This document shows positions 20,285 through 33,767 of a stretch of DNA of 64,000 nucleotides, piece by piece (the first letter of the stretch is position 1; the number at the start of each line of letters is the position of its first letter). The DNA is taken from contig NW_023998459.1 of NCBI RefSeq assembly GCF_014805625.2, positions 2,396,924 through 2,460,923 on the forward strand, read 5' to 3'. Below the pieces are notes generated by a model that had not been told where the DNA came from, did not search any database, and was given only the letters and a program-made list of their open reading frames with translations. This stretch comes from Glossina fuscipes. Its lineage: Eukaryota; Arthropoda; Insecta; Diptera; Glossinidae. A program made the translations under genes and the position numbers.

Positions 20285-21720
20285 GCAAATCAGTACCCGA
20301 TGCGTATCGAGCTTTTGTTGACCGCCTACGCAAAGCGCGACATTAAAGCGGGATCGATGTCAAAGATGGTTATTGGGAAATAGCGCTAGAAAACTCTAAC
20401 AAGGCTTATATAAGGCTTTACTTTGACCGAACGAATGGTTTTTCAATGGAAAGTAATGCCATTCGAACTACGTTCCGACATTTTAGTTGGCCCTAGACAG
20501 TGTAAAAGGAACCACATCCTTTTGTTTAATTAGACGACATCATCGTTATCGGGAGAGCACGGACGGAATATTTAGAAAATCTCCGAGAAAATTTCCGTCG
20601 TTCAAGAGCAGCTAATGTAGTTACTAACATAGATAAATTCGATTTCATCAAGAAGAAGAAGCTGAAATACCTTGGTCATGTGGTTATCGAGCAAGATATC
20701 CAAACGGACGCTGGGAAAACGGCAGCCATTAGCGAGATGCCAATACATAAAAGTCTCCGGGACATCAAAGCATCTCTGGGCATGATCTCGTCGTAACGCC
20801 GATTTGTACATGAATTCGCCTCCATTTCAAAGCCGTTCATAAAAAAGGACGCACAGTGGCGTTGGTCAAAAGACCAGCAATCTGCATTCGAAATTCTGAA
20901 AGCTAAACTGACACAGACCCTGCTATTTGCTTGGCCAGATTTTTCGACATCTTTTACGTTACAGACCGATACCGTTGTAGGACTAGGAGCAGTCTTAACG
21001 CGGTATATCAACGGGGAAGAGCGCGTAATTTCCAACGCCCGTCGACATCTAAATGGTGCGGAGAAAACCTACACAACTACGAAAAAGGATTGCTTAGCCA
21101 TAATTCTTCGAATTCGAAAATTGAGGCCCTGCGTAGAGCATTATAATTTTAAGATTGTGACCGACCATTTATTGCTGAAATGGTTAAACACCATAGGCAA
21201 CCCTAGCGGGCGTTTAGCTAGATGAGCTCTAGAGCTTCAGCAGTATGGTTTCGAAATGCAATACCGACACGGAACCAGTAAGGTTGTGGCAGACGCGTTG
21301 TCACGGCAACCAGTGGATGAATTCAACCCTATCACAACATACGGTACGAGTGTGGTGTGTAGTGAGACGAACGACAAGATTGGAAAAGTTCAAGCGTAGC
21401 CGCAAAAGTTCCCTGAATTTTCACCGTAAATGGCTGTCTACACCGGCAATGTCCTATGAGTGATATGGAAGAAGGGGATGCGGCATGAAAATTGTGCAGG
21501 CCCGCAAGCGAACCACGACGATCCTACGGCAGGATATCTTGGCATCCGTAAAACGCCAAACAGGATTTGTAGCCAAGACTACTGGCCTGAGATGTTCAGA
21601 GATGTGCGAGCTGGCAGCAATACACACCGATACAGCAGAAATCAGCGGTTGAAATGCTAACAGCATTACCTGAGAAGACCTGGGTAACAATATGTGCGAA
21701 GGTTATCACACCACTGCCAC
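20285..21720 (+). pseudogene. Ty3/gypsy retrotransposon pol remnant (RT, RNase H, integrase finger)
   Basis: Plus-strand remnant of a retroviral-type polyprotein, read in several frames. RT: YWEIAL near 20370, FQWKVMPFEL near 20443, a degraded YLDDII as DDIIVIG near 20533, and KKLKYLGHVV near 20656. RNase H follows: QTDTVVGLGAVLT near 20963, KKDCLAIILRIRK near 21085, VTDHLLLKWLN near 21158 and HGTSKVVADALSRQP near 21270. The integrase zinc-binding region follows with TAGYLGIRKTPNRIC near 21520 and YWPEMF. It stops around ALPEKTWV near 21670, before the integrase catalytic core. At least ten stops or shifts are present. Reverse-transcription functions are lost. No flanking LTRs were identified. 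Confidence 0.85.
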
Positions 21721-24440
21721 ACACTAAATTTGGCCATAAGTTGTTATCGATATTTAAGGAGCAGTCCTCGAAGTCGAACTGATAAGTGCCTTCCGCGGAC
21801 AAATCCTCAGCAAATCCCGAGTCCCTAAGAAATTGTCACCGGCAACGGCACAGCACAAGCTTAAATTAATTATATGCTATCAACAGGTGACCCTTTGATC
21901 AAGATGAGACTCCACAACCAAGGTCCTCCGTTTCCAAATCGAGATCAGTCGCTAGAGTGTCCCCCTGACAACACCGACACCACGATCTTGGGGAAGGCAT
22001 GGGAAACGTGATAAGGGAGACGAATTAGACCAGTCAGAGGGAGCATCACTGATCCGGGCTATGGCAGGGCCGCACCGTTGCCGCCTCGTCTTTAACCGAA
22101 TGCGGGAGTGAAGTGTGATACAGCTGCTTTGACACCCTCCCTTCATGCGATGACAACCCTAATGCGCGATCGCTGGTCGACAGAGGACTTTCAAAGGCCA
22201 AGCCTATGCCAAGGCCAAAGCCAAGGAGCAAGATTGAAGAATTGGTTTGCGATTTAACGAGCCATTTGTAAAAGGCAAAGAAAGGGCTGCAAGGTTCCAA
22301 GATAGAAAAGACACTGCAACTATCTACGCAAGCAACACCGACCCGGAATTGGGAAAATTATGTGAAACAAACGATAGCATTTTTGTGGCGGAAGTAGCAG
22401 CGACTAATTTTATTAATAGAAAAAAACTTGTCAAAATTATGGCTAAATTCAAAGACATGAAAAAAAAGAAAAACATTTGTAAACTCTGTATATAGTTACG
22501 TAGGAGATTTCTGCCGATCTGTGTTTGCTATTGGTCATAAACAAAGGGCAGTAATTTATAAGATAGCGGAATACTACTAATACGTTCTCTTTCCATAATA
22601 CCGTTCTTTAGATAAAAATTTCTTATAGCTCAAGAAAAAGAAAGAATTATAAAAAGAAATAAAAAATGTCTGTCTATACAATACGAAGGGGATATTGCTT
22701 TATGCAATTAGTGTATTGCTCATGCACTGTACTCTCTCATATGCACACACATCCGTGTATAAATGTAACGAAACGAATTCTCGAGACGAAACAAAAATTT
22801 GAGAGGAGCACAGTTCGAAGAGATCGAAATTTATTTGAGATTTTTCAAAATTTAATTTAATAGAGAATAATTTGAAGATGAGCAATTTTTATATTATTAT
22901 AGAACACAAAAATTATAATTGTGTAATGAATAGTAGCCAATGCGGTTGAAGTTGTACTGGATTTAATCCGAGACAAGTCTACTTTCTTATACGTCTGTTT
23001 TACTATTTGCCTAATAGATCCCTGAAAACAAAAATATGTTTTCGGTCAGGCGGGATGAAACGTGAAAAGTAGGTGAACAACTATAGTATTGATAATGATT
23101 TAACGGACGAAATGGTGTGCACATATTGGCCAACGGACATAGGACAGATGAGGAGCAGAAAAGGGACAATGACGTAAACAGTCATATAATGTGACAATTT
23201 AACAGATGGACAAAGAATGTTTTAAAATTTTGATTAGCCTATTTTTATACAAAATATTTTATTTTATTTTGTAATAAGCTGGACAGGTAAACCCCACTTC
23301 AAGCTGTTATAATAGATATTATATAAATAGATGAGAAAATAAAAGAACACATGCGGACCTGGGAAAGAAAGAAAAGCATAATATTTTGAGTGACATTGGC
23401 AAAGGAAAAAACGATAAGTGACCAAGGTTAAACGAGTTTTCTAGTGTTACTAGCGTCTCGATATCGAAAAGGAAGGAAAGAAAAGAAAATGAAGAGTACC
23501 TATGCCGCACATAAATCAGTAAAAATGATTCCCTGCTCATTTAGCTTCAATGCCGAGCTGTCATTATCAAGTTCTTCGTATGTACACAAACGCAGCCGAC
23601 GATTACCAGAGTATTTAAATATCTGCCATATGCAATAATCGTAATAATGTCTACTTAGTATTTCGCAATGTGTTGTTTATTAACTGTAATGGCAGCAGTC
23701 GTGCGTAGTGTTTGCCGTCTAGTTTGATTTGGTGCTATCTAATGGAATTGCTGAACGGAGCTCGAAAGAGTTCTAGGGTTGTTACTTATAGAGAGATTTC
23801 CTTATATCGGCTCTATTTTTTGTTTTTTCTGATGGCAGAGAGTATTCTTTAGTATATATCGCTTTAATTTACATCGTTTAATCCAGTTTAGCAGACCGTT
23901 CTGTGCAACAGCGGAGCCTGTGTGCTTGGTGATTACGCGGTGTGTCGGAGACCTTCCCACTTGAGTTGCAACAGCGTGTGGTCGAGCGTTGCTATGCAAT
24001 ATGCTTGGAGTATTCTGGTCGCTATTGCTGGTCTTTTTTGCAACAACACATCGTTAAATTTAGTTAATTGACGTCGGTAAATATATGCAATGAAATTTGT
24101 ATTCGGTTTTTTCACCTTTTAGCACACTACACTTACCTGGTACCACCATATGCACAGTAAAAGTTGATGTGCATGAATATTTCGCTTCAGCGACGATGTG
24201 GATGGTTCTCCCGGGCAAAACAACGAGTCTTGAGAAGAAAGAAGAATGTCCATATATCCCTCCTCCATTTCTTTTAATGGCTCCGACTTCCCTGGTAATA
24301 TTGAAACGTCAAATTTGCTTGCTGAATAAAATCCGATAAAATCTTTCGATCGTTGTTTCCTATTTAATTGATAATTACCCATACCAAATCACAAGCTCGA
24401 CTGATCATCTCGGAAAATTGTGTATTATAAGGTTTTTAGA
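21720..24440. other. No recognisable gene; possible gypsy 3' remnant to 22.5 kb
   Basis: The stretch to about 22260 is less AT-rich and may be the decayed distal part of the gypsy element. A frame at 22247-22495 (+, 82 codons, with KGKERAARFQDRKD) is unrecognised. Beyond 22500 the sequence is AT-rich. Paired frames at 24097-24382 on both strands are probably chance. A purine-rich GAAAGAAAAG tract lies near 23365 and 23470. Confidence 0.35.
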
Positions 24441-24444
24441 TCAT

Positions 24445-24534
24445 TAAAAGCAAGCCGATTGCCTTAGGTGCTAGTGCTTTTAAGAGTTTAGTCTTGGAAT
24501 TTGATCTTTGATCAAATTAATAATAATAATAATA
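24445..24534 (+). repeat. SINE tail-related fragment with (TAA)n end
   Basis: Shares AAAGC..GCCGATWGCCTTAG, TGCTAGTGCTTTTAAGAG and TTTAGTCTTRGAATTT with the SINE at 30850-31028, and ends in the same ATTAATAATAATAATAAT tail. It lacks the tRNA-like head, so it is a 5'-truncated SINE copy or the 3' end of the partner LINE. Confidence 0.7.
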
Positions 24535-25389
24535 GGTCATTAAAATATAGTTGCGCGCTAGCGCCTGACGCCCTTCTATTATGTGTTCCTAAATATTACT
24601 CTATGTTGTGTTGCTTTAGAAATCTTTAAAACAGGTCTTTTTTTCTTTTTATTAGAGTAGTAGCTTTCTTATTCCTTTTCACTAATTTGGCGACAAACTT
24701 CATTGGAGCCAAGTTAAGTGGTTTAGCTAAATTTTTTTAACGAACTGTTATCCAGCAAGTAGCACTCGCTATCAAATAATATACGTCTCCATTTTCCACT
24801 AAAGTGCAGTTGTGTGGTAAGGTGTTTCACGTATGGCGCCTATATTTGATATGTCGCTTTCTGTGACTATTGAGCTGTGTAACACCTCAAATGTTTAATC
24901 TTCCCGCCAATCTGGGGGCAACCAGAGCCACTACGAAATCTGCCGCAAACGGCCGTTTCCGCTGTCAGGCCGAAAATGGAAGATTGCTTCGTGGCTAAAA
25001 AAAAAAGAAGAAATAATAAAAGCCGCCAGTCGCGCTTTGGATCAGGCCCCATATAACGTGAAGCTCGGTGTGGGGTAGGGTCTGCAGATGAGAGATTGCA
25101 TTGCGGAACACACAATGCAGATGGACATTGTGTTCTCACCTGGCGGAGAAGGCCTTTTCCGACCTCTCTCGTTTATTAATGGAAACAACACCCTTCGAAA
25201 AAAAGTGAGCAAAGCTGAAACCGAGTTTATACAACAATATCAATCCAGAGAAACCTGGAAACGGTCTTCAAGTACAATACTATACCGAAGGGGGAGAATC
25301 CTCTCTGGCGAGACTTAAGAGCTCCATTTAGGCCACCCCCTCACCACACGAGTGACTAATACAGACTAGAGGCTATCAATTCCCTACAA

Positions 25390-26990
25390 ACCCAACAAGT
25401 ACCTGAGCTTAGTGAAACCATACGAAGCGAATTTTTTCATCGCGACCACCGTCTCAGTAGTAGAGAATGCCAAACTAAAATCTATTTCATCGTTCCTTTG
25501 CATCATACCCATTGCCTCTAAATTTTTGCCATTGGAATATTTATGGCAAACCACCGAAACATGTTTCCAGTCTACAGAAGGATGCTCGCACTGGGAAGCC
25601 CTAGTAAATCGATGTCCTCTTTCAAACAAAAATGTATTAAGAGATCAGTGGTCCATAAGCAGCAATCCGAGATATAAGACAAAGCTAAACCACGGGTTAT
25701 TTTCTACAAAAGAGACATCACGGGGAAAGTTATATGTAACTCTACCATGCCTATTACTATCACAATGAGATCGCAAACTTGCCTCTGTCATTCGCGCTAA
25801 TTCCTAAGTACTCCACCTCAGCGTGATACCTGCAACTAGCCCCATTCAATCTAAGTTACCCTTAGGTAGCATTCACGCCCACGCATGCGGAGAAGTTCAG
25901 TATGCTCTCATGTTCTTCACACATGTCTTTTAGCTGTGTTAGCAAGTGATCAATCATTACATTCCATATGAATGGACGGCAGGTAGACAACCTCTTACCG
26001 CATATTTCTAAACAACGACGTTAGTACCGACAACTCACCCGGTTCTGTGAGATAAGCCACTAGCCCAGAGTTTAACAAGCTGACAAGTACTTTGGCCCAT
26101 CTGAGACGACCGAAAACATCCTTAAAATCCACGAATATGCCTACCATATTTTGCACATCGCGTGCACTCATACGTGCCTGCACATGTACCCAAGCATAGT
26201 CGGTGCTGAGTCCCTTACCGAACCCAAATTACTTATCAAACAGACTCAAACTAGAATTTTCCATAAGCTTTTCAACAATCAATCTCTCCATAACTTTTCC
26301 AAGGACTAAGAGGCAATTGCTGCCACTATAAAATGAAGGATCTGTCGTCACCTTATCAAGCGACTTTAGGAGAACTACTATCTTGGCCATTTTCTAGATG
26401 ACTTTCGCCATCTCTCCAGTTATTCCCCCTACAGCTGGCGATCTTTTGCGTCTAACTTTAGACAGGGCATATTCTAATTCCACGTCTTTCAAGGGAGGTT
26501 ACGTGGATCCTATCTTAATGTTAGGCGGGCCAACATCGACCAGTTCAAGAAGGAATGAATCCACCAGCACTTGTAGACACTCCCTCTAAGTGGCTAGTGC
26601 AGGGTTACCTATACGAACACCACTGATTTCTAGTGGCTTTTTGCCTTTAAGATTTCTGTAGACCTGACCCCAAGGGTGGTCGCGATTGTTTGAGACAAAA
26701 GTGGGGCGTTAGTACACATACCTAAACTTTGGCCACAGTGTCTACGAACCATATTCTTGACGGTATAGTGTTTAACTTCGTGGTGGAGACTTAGGCGGCG
26801 CAAACAACTAGGAAATCAGCCGATGCAGGCACAACAGCCAGTATATGGGCAACACGATTGGGTGTACCCTACAAAAGCAATTAGCAAGCGAGAAGCATGC
26901 GCCGCAATTTTCATTCCCTTCAATGCGGCCCTTAAGGCGTGCATTTTCTGCGAGCAAATAATATGGCCTCTTACTCGCTCGCGAGATTAA
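25390..26990 (-). pseudogene. R1-clade LINE ORF2 remnant
   Basis: Minus-strand remnant of an R1-type element. In element order: NNRDHPWGQVYRNLKGKKP near 26680, a segment reading MAKIVVLLKSLDKV near 26390, RLIVEKLMENSSLSLFDK, a fingers segment ending STDYAWVHVQ near 26185, then palm motif A as GIFVDFKDVFGRLRW near 26130. Next comes CRPFIWNVMIDHLLTQLKD near 25950, matching the R1 motif G-PQGS-CGP-IWN. The YADD region is missing, but EYLGISANDRG near 25815 follows. The C-terminal region reads NFPRDVSFVENNPWF, HRFTRASQCEHPSVDWKHVS and NLEAMGMMQRNDEIDFS, ending at 25390. Several shifts and deletions are present. The rDNA target site is not present, so it is an R1-like rather than a resident R1 element. 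Confidence 0.8.
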
Positions 26991-26999
26991 CAACAGTTC

Positions 27000-29900
27000 T
27001 AAAGTACCGAAGTGCTGTTTAGGTTGGCCGCAGGTATAGTGAGTGCTCAGATAGTAAAGTCATAACCCCTATCGGCAGGCCACAAAGCAGGTGAGTGATA
27101 CCATACTAGAAAAATTTGGGAAAGCTAAAATTCCACCAAGATAACGAACTTAAGCATAAGTCCCGCTTAATTCAATAATGGATCTATATAAGTGTCCCAA
27201 AGTGCTTCATCCTCTTTCCCAAGCTCCAGACACGAACGTTATTAAGCAAAAAGTATACCCTGTCAAATATTAATTTTTAATACTCTGCCGTTTTTTTCTT
27301 CGCATTCTTCCTTATATGAGAAAAACCTATAATAATGAGACTAACTGTATATATTTCAGCATGAAAAAATCGAGTAAATGACCATTTGCTACAGATACTC
27401 GTGACACAAAAAAAAATTTGTTTCTTGTTAAAATTGTTTTCACAATAAAATTTTTGTTCATAATTAATGTTAATTGGCCATTGTTGCATGAAAGAAAGAA
27501 GAACTAAAACCTTTTCAAATACGATCTAATTAAAAACCATCTATAAATGTGAAAGTCAACTTAGTGAACTTCTTTATTAGAATACTGTTTCACGTCTTGG
27601 TTTTACAGACGTTTGTAATGAATGAATACATAAATCAACCCAAATAAACCCTATGTTTATAGGTATAAGAATGCCTACAAACGACTAATAGCCATGTGCA
27701 TATTAAAAATGCAAAAAACCCATATATAGTTCAATGAATTCAAAAAGTTTTGTTTTTTATCAGACTATGGGCTAAACGCACGTATATAAGCAATGCAGAA
27801 TTAGTCGACGTATGTATGTAACGTTTTTCAGTTTGCGTTATAAAACACTAAAAATTAGACTCTCTCTATATGTAAGGGCTTACTTTTCATGATACATACA
27901 TACCTTGCGGTCTAAAAAATAGGCTTGTGTGGTTAAAATTTTTCCCAATAATTTCATCATAAAATCCAGTGTTCATCGTAGAGGTAAAGATTGCGATATC
28001 AGAAGAATTCGATACCCTACTTGGACATACTTAACTAAGTCCTCATAATTTAACAGCTTGCTAAAAAATTTGTAATTGTACGCTTCAAAAGCAAGAATTT
28101 TTTAATAATTTCTTTTATTCTTTTTTATAAATAGCTAGATTTACTATCAGGTTTGAGTAGGGTTAACATTGTACTACTCGAATGAGATATATTTATTGCC
28201 ACGATGACGCGTTTGTAAAATTGTTACCGCATAGGCTTAAATACTGAGATGTAACTAAATTTTCTGACCTACCAGACTATTTTAGATCTTAAGTAAAAAA
28301 ACTAAGAGTAAGATTATACGCAGTCGACAGGATGTTGAAACAAATAAAGAAACAGAAAGATTTATTATTGCAACTCAAACACTAATTATAACATAAAAAG
28401 TAAACATTGTCCAAAATTTCGTGATCACTGATAATTATAAGGCGACCTAGGCAGATGCCGCAGAAGTAAAAAAGCAACAAAAGAAAAATTATGTTCGGAA
28501 TGTGAGCAGGCTGGCAATTGGCGCCAAGACTATCAAAATATATAAGTCTGATATATAAATAAGTAATATATATATGTCTGTGGACAACACGATTTAATAA
28601 TTAAACGCTGTTGCGGGCGTGGGAAACATCCTCGAAGGCCGGCTTTGGGCATTACTGCTCGTTTGGGTACAACTGCTTTTTGCATTGCCACCGAAAAACG
28701 TTCCCTTACGGGGGCAACACAAATTAGAAATTTTGGGGATACTTAAGCGACCGATAGTGAGGTAAAGAATGTAAAAAGTGAATTCGAGGCGAATGAAAGA
28801 ATAGAATAGATTTTCCGTCCAAATATTATTCGAACAGAAGACTTGTCGGCTTTTCGCAGTTTGGACAAGAATTCGAATAGCAGTACCTAAGACTCATGCA
28901 ATATTTGATCGTCTACGGAAGATACGCTAAATAAGCGGATCAGATTTGCGTGATGAATATGGGAAAATTCAACATGAGCATGTTAGTGAAAAATATGTTG
29001 TTTTCACTGTGCCCGGGAGGCACTTACTGCAGTGGAAGGATAAGCTTCGCACCCACTGATCATTTTTTGTTGTGGTGATTAAAACTAAGAAAGAAAAAAT
29101 AAATAACAACAATAACAACAAGTGTTTGAGAGGGTATTAACTAACTAACTAGGCATGAAGGTAGACAGTATCAAGAAAAATAATTTAAAAAGCATATGAT
29201 GCTATTTATAACATATTTGTTTGTTCTTTTAATAGGTACTGATTATCGTCCTATTGGCCATTTATAATCATTTATAAATTATGGCAGTCATATTTATTAT
29301 CATACCGATTGTCGTTGTGAACGCTGTAATCATTTCTTTACAAATGATAAATAATCGAAAAGTGGTCTTTGGAGCACGAATTTGTTTCTTGTTGTACATT
29401 GTTTAAAAAGTTGAAAAATGAAACAAAATATTAGAATAACGACAACGTGATGGTGGAAAACTGTAAAAATTAAGTGGCGTGCAGAAACGTGTGACGTGAA
29501 AAATCGGGCATCCTTCATTTTGGCGCCCACAAATTAAACTCCAGATGAATTATGTGATTTACCCTCAATTGTTTATTTAATATATAATTATTATGTATAA
29601 ATGTACCTAAATAGGTAATTTGCCTAAATATGAAAACTTATAAATGTTTATGACGTTCTATACACATAAACACATATATGTACTCAATCTATTTATGATT
29701 TCCCCATCTTCACTGTTTAGATGAGGATTTATTTGTAATAACTTTTACTTGCTTCTACTGCACAAATAGCCTTTTACTTAATGCAAAAGGAAAGAACGGT
29801 ATCTTTCTGTAGGGATGCTTGACGCTTGATATGCATTGTTTTTTTTCTGTTATTCATAAATTTAAAGGGATGATATTATTGATAAATTTAAGAAATAGAA

Positions 29901-30840
29901 TTGTAAATTCCTTCATTTGCGTGACCACCATACTCATAAATATGTGTCAGAATAAAAGACTACTTTCCCATATTTTTTTTTCAAATTAATAAAGCTAGAT
30001 GTAATGATATTCGCAGGGCGTCTGTCCGTCCGGTAAGTAAGTTTTGTCCGTTTGTCCTCATCACCGTTATAAAGCCATTATGCCTTTGGAGTAATCGTCT
30101 GTGTAATCTGCGATTGAAGACACCTGAAAGAAATTACGCCGGGACAGGAAAAGAATGTTCGGCTATCCTATATGGCACAAGAAAAACTAAACCACAACTA
30201 AAGCAGTATATATTTGTCCTGATTATGAATTGAATGTCATATAAATGACTAAATCCGATAGCAATCTGCCTACTGGGATTACAACAGCATGATTGTACAG
30301 TAACGCAGATGTATCGAGGATATGTTAGCGAAATAGAAAGATATAACTGGGTTTAGAAGACATTAAAAGAAGTGATCGAAAAGCTGAATAAACATCCATA
30401 GCATACGATATTAGATTCCAGCTGTACCGGCATCTTCTTGCCATACCATCGATGACGAACAAGAAACGTGGAAGTTACATTGGAAGTTACATTCACCAAA
30501 CTATTTAAGACCGATAGTACTACAAGAGAAATAGAGAAAAATAGATGTGGTAGCGGTTCGACACTATCGGCACTTAATAAAATAAAGGAGTTCGGTATTG
30601 TTTAGTGTGGGGGCAAAAATAAACTTTTTCTTTAAAATGTAAATGTTAAAAAGGCTAACATGTCTAGCGTATGTCCGCTAAGACTCCCTTGCGATACCAA
30701 AATGATCGCGATAGTCAATATTCAAAACATAAAATGATGCCATTATTTCTAAGAGAGATGATCATCATTTATTAAATTTTTTGATTTTTATACAAAATTT
30801 GCTCTCTCCTATACTCTATTGTTTACTTATTGATTATTTT
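27000..30840. other. No recognisable gene; possible zinc-knuckle relic
   Basis: AT-rich sequence. At 28486-28536 (+) the peptide KLCSECEQAGNWRQDYQ resembles a retroelement CCHC zinc knuckle (C-x2-C-x4-H-x4-C) in which H reads N and the last C reads Y; each needs only one base change. No other gag or pol sequence was found around it. Frames at 27277 and 29330 (minus) are not recognised. Confidence 0.3.
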
Positions 30841-30849
30841 AAATTTTGT

Positions 30850-31028
30850 TTAGTCTAGCGCATATTATAATTGATTGCATCTCGACTAGCAAGTCAATGG
30901 ACGTGGGTTCGAATCTCAAGTGCGGTAGAGTTTTTAATAAAAGCCGATAGCCTTAGATGCTAGTGCTTTTAAGAGTTTAGTCTTAGAATTTATTTCTCTG
31001 GCGAAATTAATAATAATAATAATATATT
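30850..31028 (+). mobile_element. tRNA-derived SINE with (TAA)n tail
   Basis: The head contains an RNA polymerase III B box GGTTCGAATC at 30906-30915 and an A-box-like TAGTCTAGCGCA about 50 bp upstream, the spacing of a tRNA gene. It is followed by a non-tRNA body (GCCGATAGCCTTAGATGCTA, TTTTAAGAGTTTAGTCTTAG) and an (AAT)n tail. It has no protein coding and would depend on a partner LINE for movement. The body and tail recur at 24445-24534 without the head. Confidence 0.75.
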
Positions 31029-31029
31029 T

Positions 31030-33767
31030 GATTGCATCAAATTGAATTATTGGTAAGGCGATATTATTGCAATTGTGCGACCCGGCTGTCCGGTACGATA
31101 TCCGCAATGCGTTAGGTTTGAATGTCGCTTGAAAGCGCCATACCTGCCTGCTGTCAGAGCCCCTATAACACCCATAAATCGTGCAGCGAAAGCAGTCCTT
31201 CCCATTCTGCAAAAATGTATTATATTTTCCTAATTTTTATTCAATTAAAATATCCAGGAATCTATATTATTTTACTATGTTTTCAATATATAATATGTGC
31301 TGGATGAACTTAACTATGCTATCTAACTTAATGGCGGTCAAATAAATTGGTTCAAATTTGCGACGTCCGCACATATTTTATGTAGTGCGTCTGTCGATCA
31401 GCTTTCGCCGTTGTTCTTACTAAAAGACGGCTTTAGTAAAACCAACGAAATGCCGCTCATACAGTTCTTCTTAAATTATGCTTGTCTTTTGTTATGACGA
31501 AATCTAATAAGAGGATATTCGGCTGGGGCCGCATGTTGCGTGCAGCCGTACAATCAAACTGGTGTTATTAGGTGATTGACAGGAGTATTTGATTTTATCA
31601 TCCCTCTTATCGAAGTGACATTTAAACATGTGTTTATGCACATGAAGAAATAATATAAATCGCAGAAAAAAGTATAGCAAAATGTGAGGTTCGCAACATA
31701 TCCTTTTGTTAAAAATTGAATTACAAGGAAGTACGTCTAAAGCGATTTTTAACGGATTATATAGGAAATGCAAAATAACACACCTGTGTATATCCATAAG
31801 GCTATTGGAAGAGCGTGTATATAAAGATCAAATTGCAAACTGTTAATAAAAGAAACATATAATTGGTAACGCATGCATTTTAATGCAGTAAAGCAGAATG
31901 TAGAAACGTATGTCTAGAATTAGCATGGAGGCTGCACCTACGAAATGGCGCGATATATATTGAATCTATGTATATTAAATGTGGTAAATTGATATGGTAT
32001 TGTTATGGAAATCCCAAATCCTGTTCATTCCAGCTATGTAATAAAATCTCTAATGAGGGAAAATTCACATGTACATTCGCAGCGCGTCATGCAGCTGCCG
32101 GTCGAGGAAAACGAGTACCAGAAAACGAATTAAAAATGAAGCTATAAAATTAGGTACTAGTAACATGATTGTAAAAATGTACATAAATAGAATACTTGGG
32201 GAAGAGAGAGGAGGTAGAAAAATAATTTCGAGTTGAGCAGTCGAAAGTATAATCTGCAAAAACTTACATATATTGAAGAAAACAACATTATAAGTTAGTG
32301 AATTTACAGTAAAGGAAAATAAATGCTTAAGTGTTGATACAAGTGTATATCTTTCGATTAAGTATTTCAGAAAGAAGCATGAAGGAAGGTGTCGAGCGCC
32401 GCTTCTACAATACGCTACAATCATCAAGGAAATTTTTAGAAGTCGAGACGAGTTCTACTAAGCCGATATAAACGAATGCGGCAGAATTACTTCGATATGT
32501 CTTTAAAAAAAACATATTGTGCTAGATGGAAGAGATAATGACTGTGAACGGAAATAGTGGATAGGCGCACGCGACCGCATGACTTAAGGAACAGAAGTCT
32601 GAACTAATGGCAAACGAATATTTGGCAAACGCTGTACGGATATGTACGTAGAAAGCAACTAGCTTTTTTTTATTGTGCATGCCCATCGGAACTAGTGTGA
32701 GGTAGGAAAGGAAATCAACCCCTTCCTTATAGCACTTTAATAGTAGCGCCCAGCAAAAAAAAACCCACTGCGGAAAATTTAGAAATTTTCTATAGTTATT
32801 CTATATTTTTATTCTTATTTACGTCTACGTTGGTCACGATAACAGTAGTACTATATTTTTTATATTTTCCTGTTCTTAGTCCGTGTTGGTCGCGCATTAC
32901 AAAAGTAGCGCGCAACGTGAACCAATACAAGGAAAAATTTTTTTTAATAATGCCCAACCACAAACGAAAAAACATCACTTTCAATTTCAATTACAGCTAT
33001 AGGAATTCTAAAGAAGTTAGAAAGTTCGGTATTGTCTCTATTTGGGATCACCATTGCTAAGCGAAGCTTATCTATCACACACTTATATACAATGAATTCC
33101 AATAGACAGAAAACATTATTGCAATTGATATAATACGAACATTTGATAGAAAAGTTCTCTTGTGCTGTTCCGTGTTACACAAAACATTGAAATATACTTT
33201 TATTAGTTTTGAATCGTAGATCACTGGTCAAGTAAATTGGTCTATTTGGTATAGTTTAAAACCAAAATCAAAGTACAAATTCATCTAAATATTCATGTAC
33301 TTATGTTTATGAGTGCAGTTGCGACAGCAATTTGCTGAACGTGTGTTTTTATTATGCAAAATAATCGGTGCAAAAATTTAGGAAAATAATTCGAGTGTCC
33401 ACGATCGTGGTTGGTGTCTCATTCTAATATATAAACTGATTTCGTTTTTGCTTTTCTCTTTGTTGGAACAATTTGTTTCAACTAAAAGGTTTTTTTTATT
33501 TACAATCATTAATATAAAAACAAGAACAAACATCAGTAGCATCTGTGTTTTTGGCAAGTAAACAGAGTTACCATCTCCTGACTAATAAGTCAGTAAAGAT
33601 AACAGCGTCTTTTCAACAACATTAAACATGCAGCCGATAATATGTTTATATAATCTTTGTCAAAACAAGCGGGGTTCGGGTTCCGATCGATTTATGACAT
33701 TAGGCTGTGTGAGCTTAATGGTCACCCCAAAGGCGCTGGTCTGACTAAGATGGTCGTGTTCTGATAG
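31030..33767. other. No recognisable gene
   Basis: AT-rich; frames of 60-120 codons (for example 32065-32427, minus, hydrophobic) match nothing I know and are compatible with chance. Confidence 0.4.

Noticed and set aside
20285..22500. Endogenous retrovirus with envelope gene
   Set aside because: Only pol motifs of a Ty3/gypsy element are visible; nothing after the integrase finger resembles an envelope, and LTRs were not found.
24097..24382. Overlapping 80- and 87-codon frames on both strands
   Set aside because: Neither has recognisable motifs, and mutually overlapping antisense frames of this length arise by chance.
25412..25768. 118-codon plus-strand open frame
   Set aside because: It lies antisense to the R1-clade C-terminal region, whose minus-strand translation matches family motifs; the plus frame is a shadow.
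30858..30930. Functional tRNA gene
   Set aside because: A B box is present, but the cloverleaf stems are poor and the sequence continues into a SINE body with a (TAA)n tail.
32065..32427. 120-codon hydrophobic minus-strand frame
   Set aside because: Phe/Leu/Ile-rich composition is what AT-rich DNA gives by chance; no start context, motif or neighbour supports a gene.
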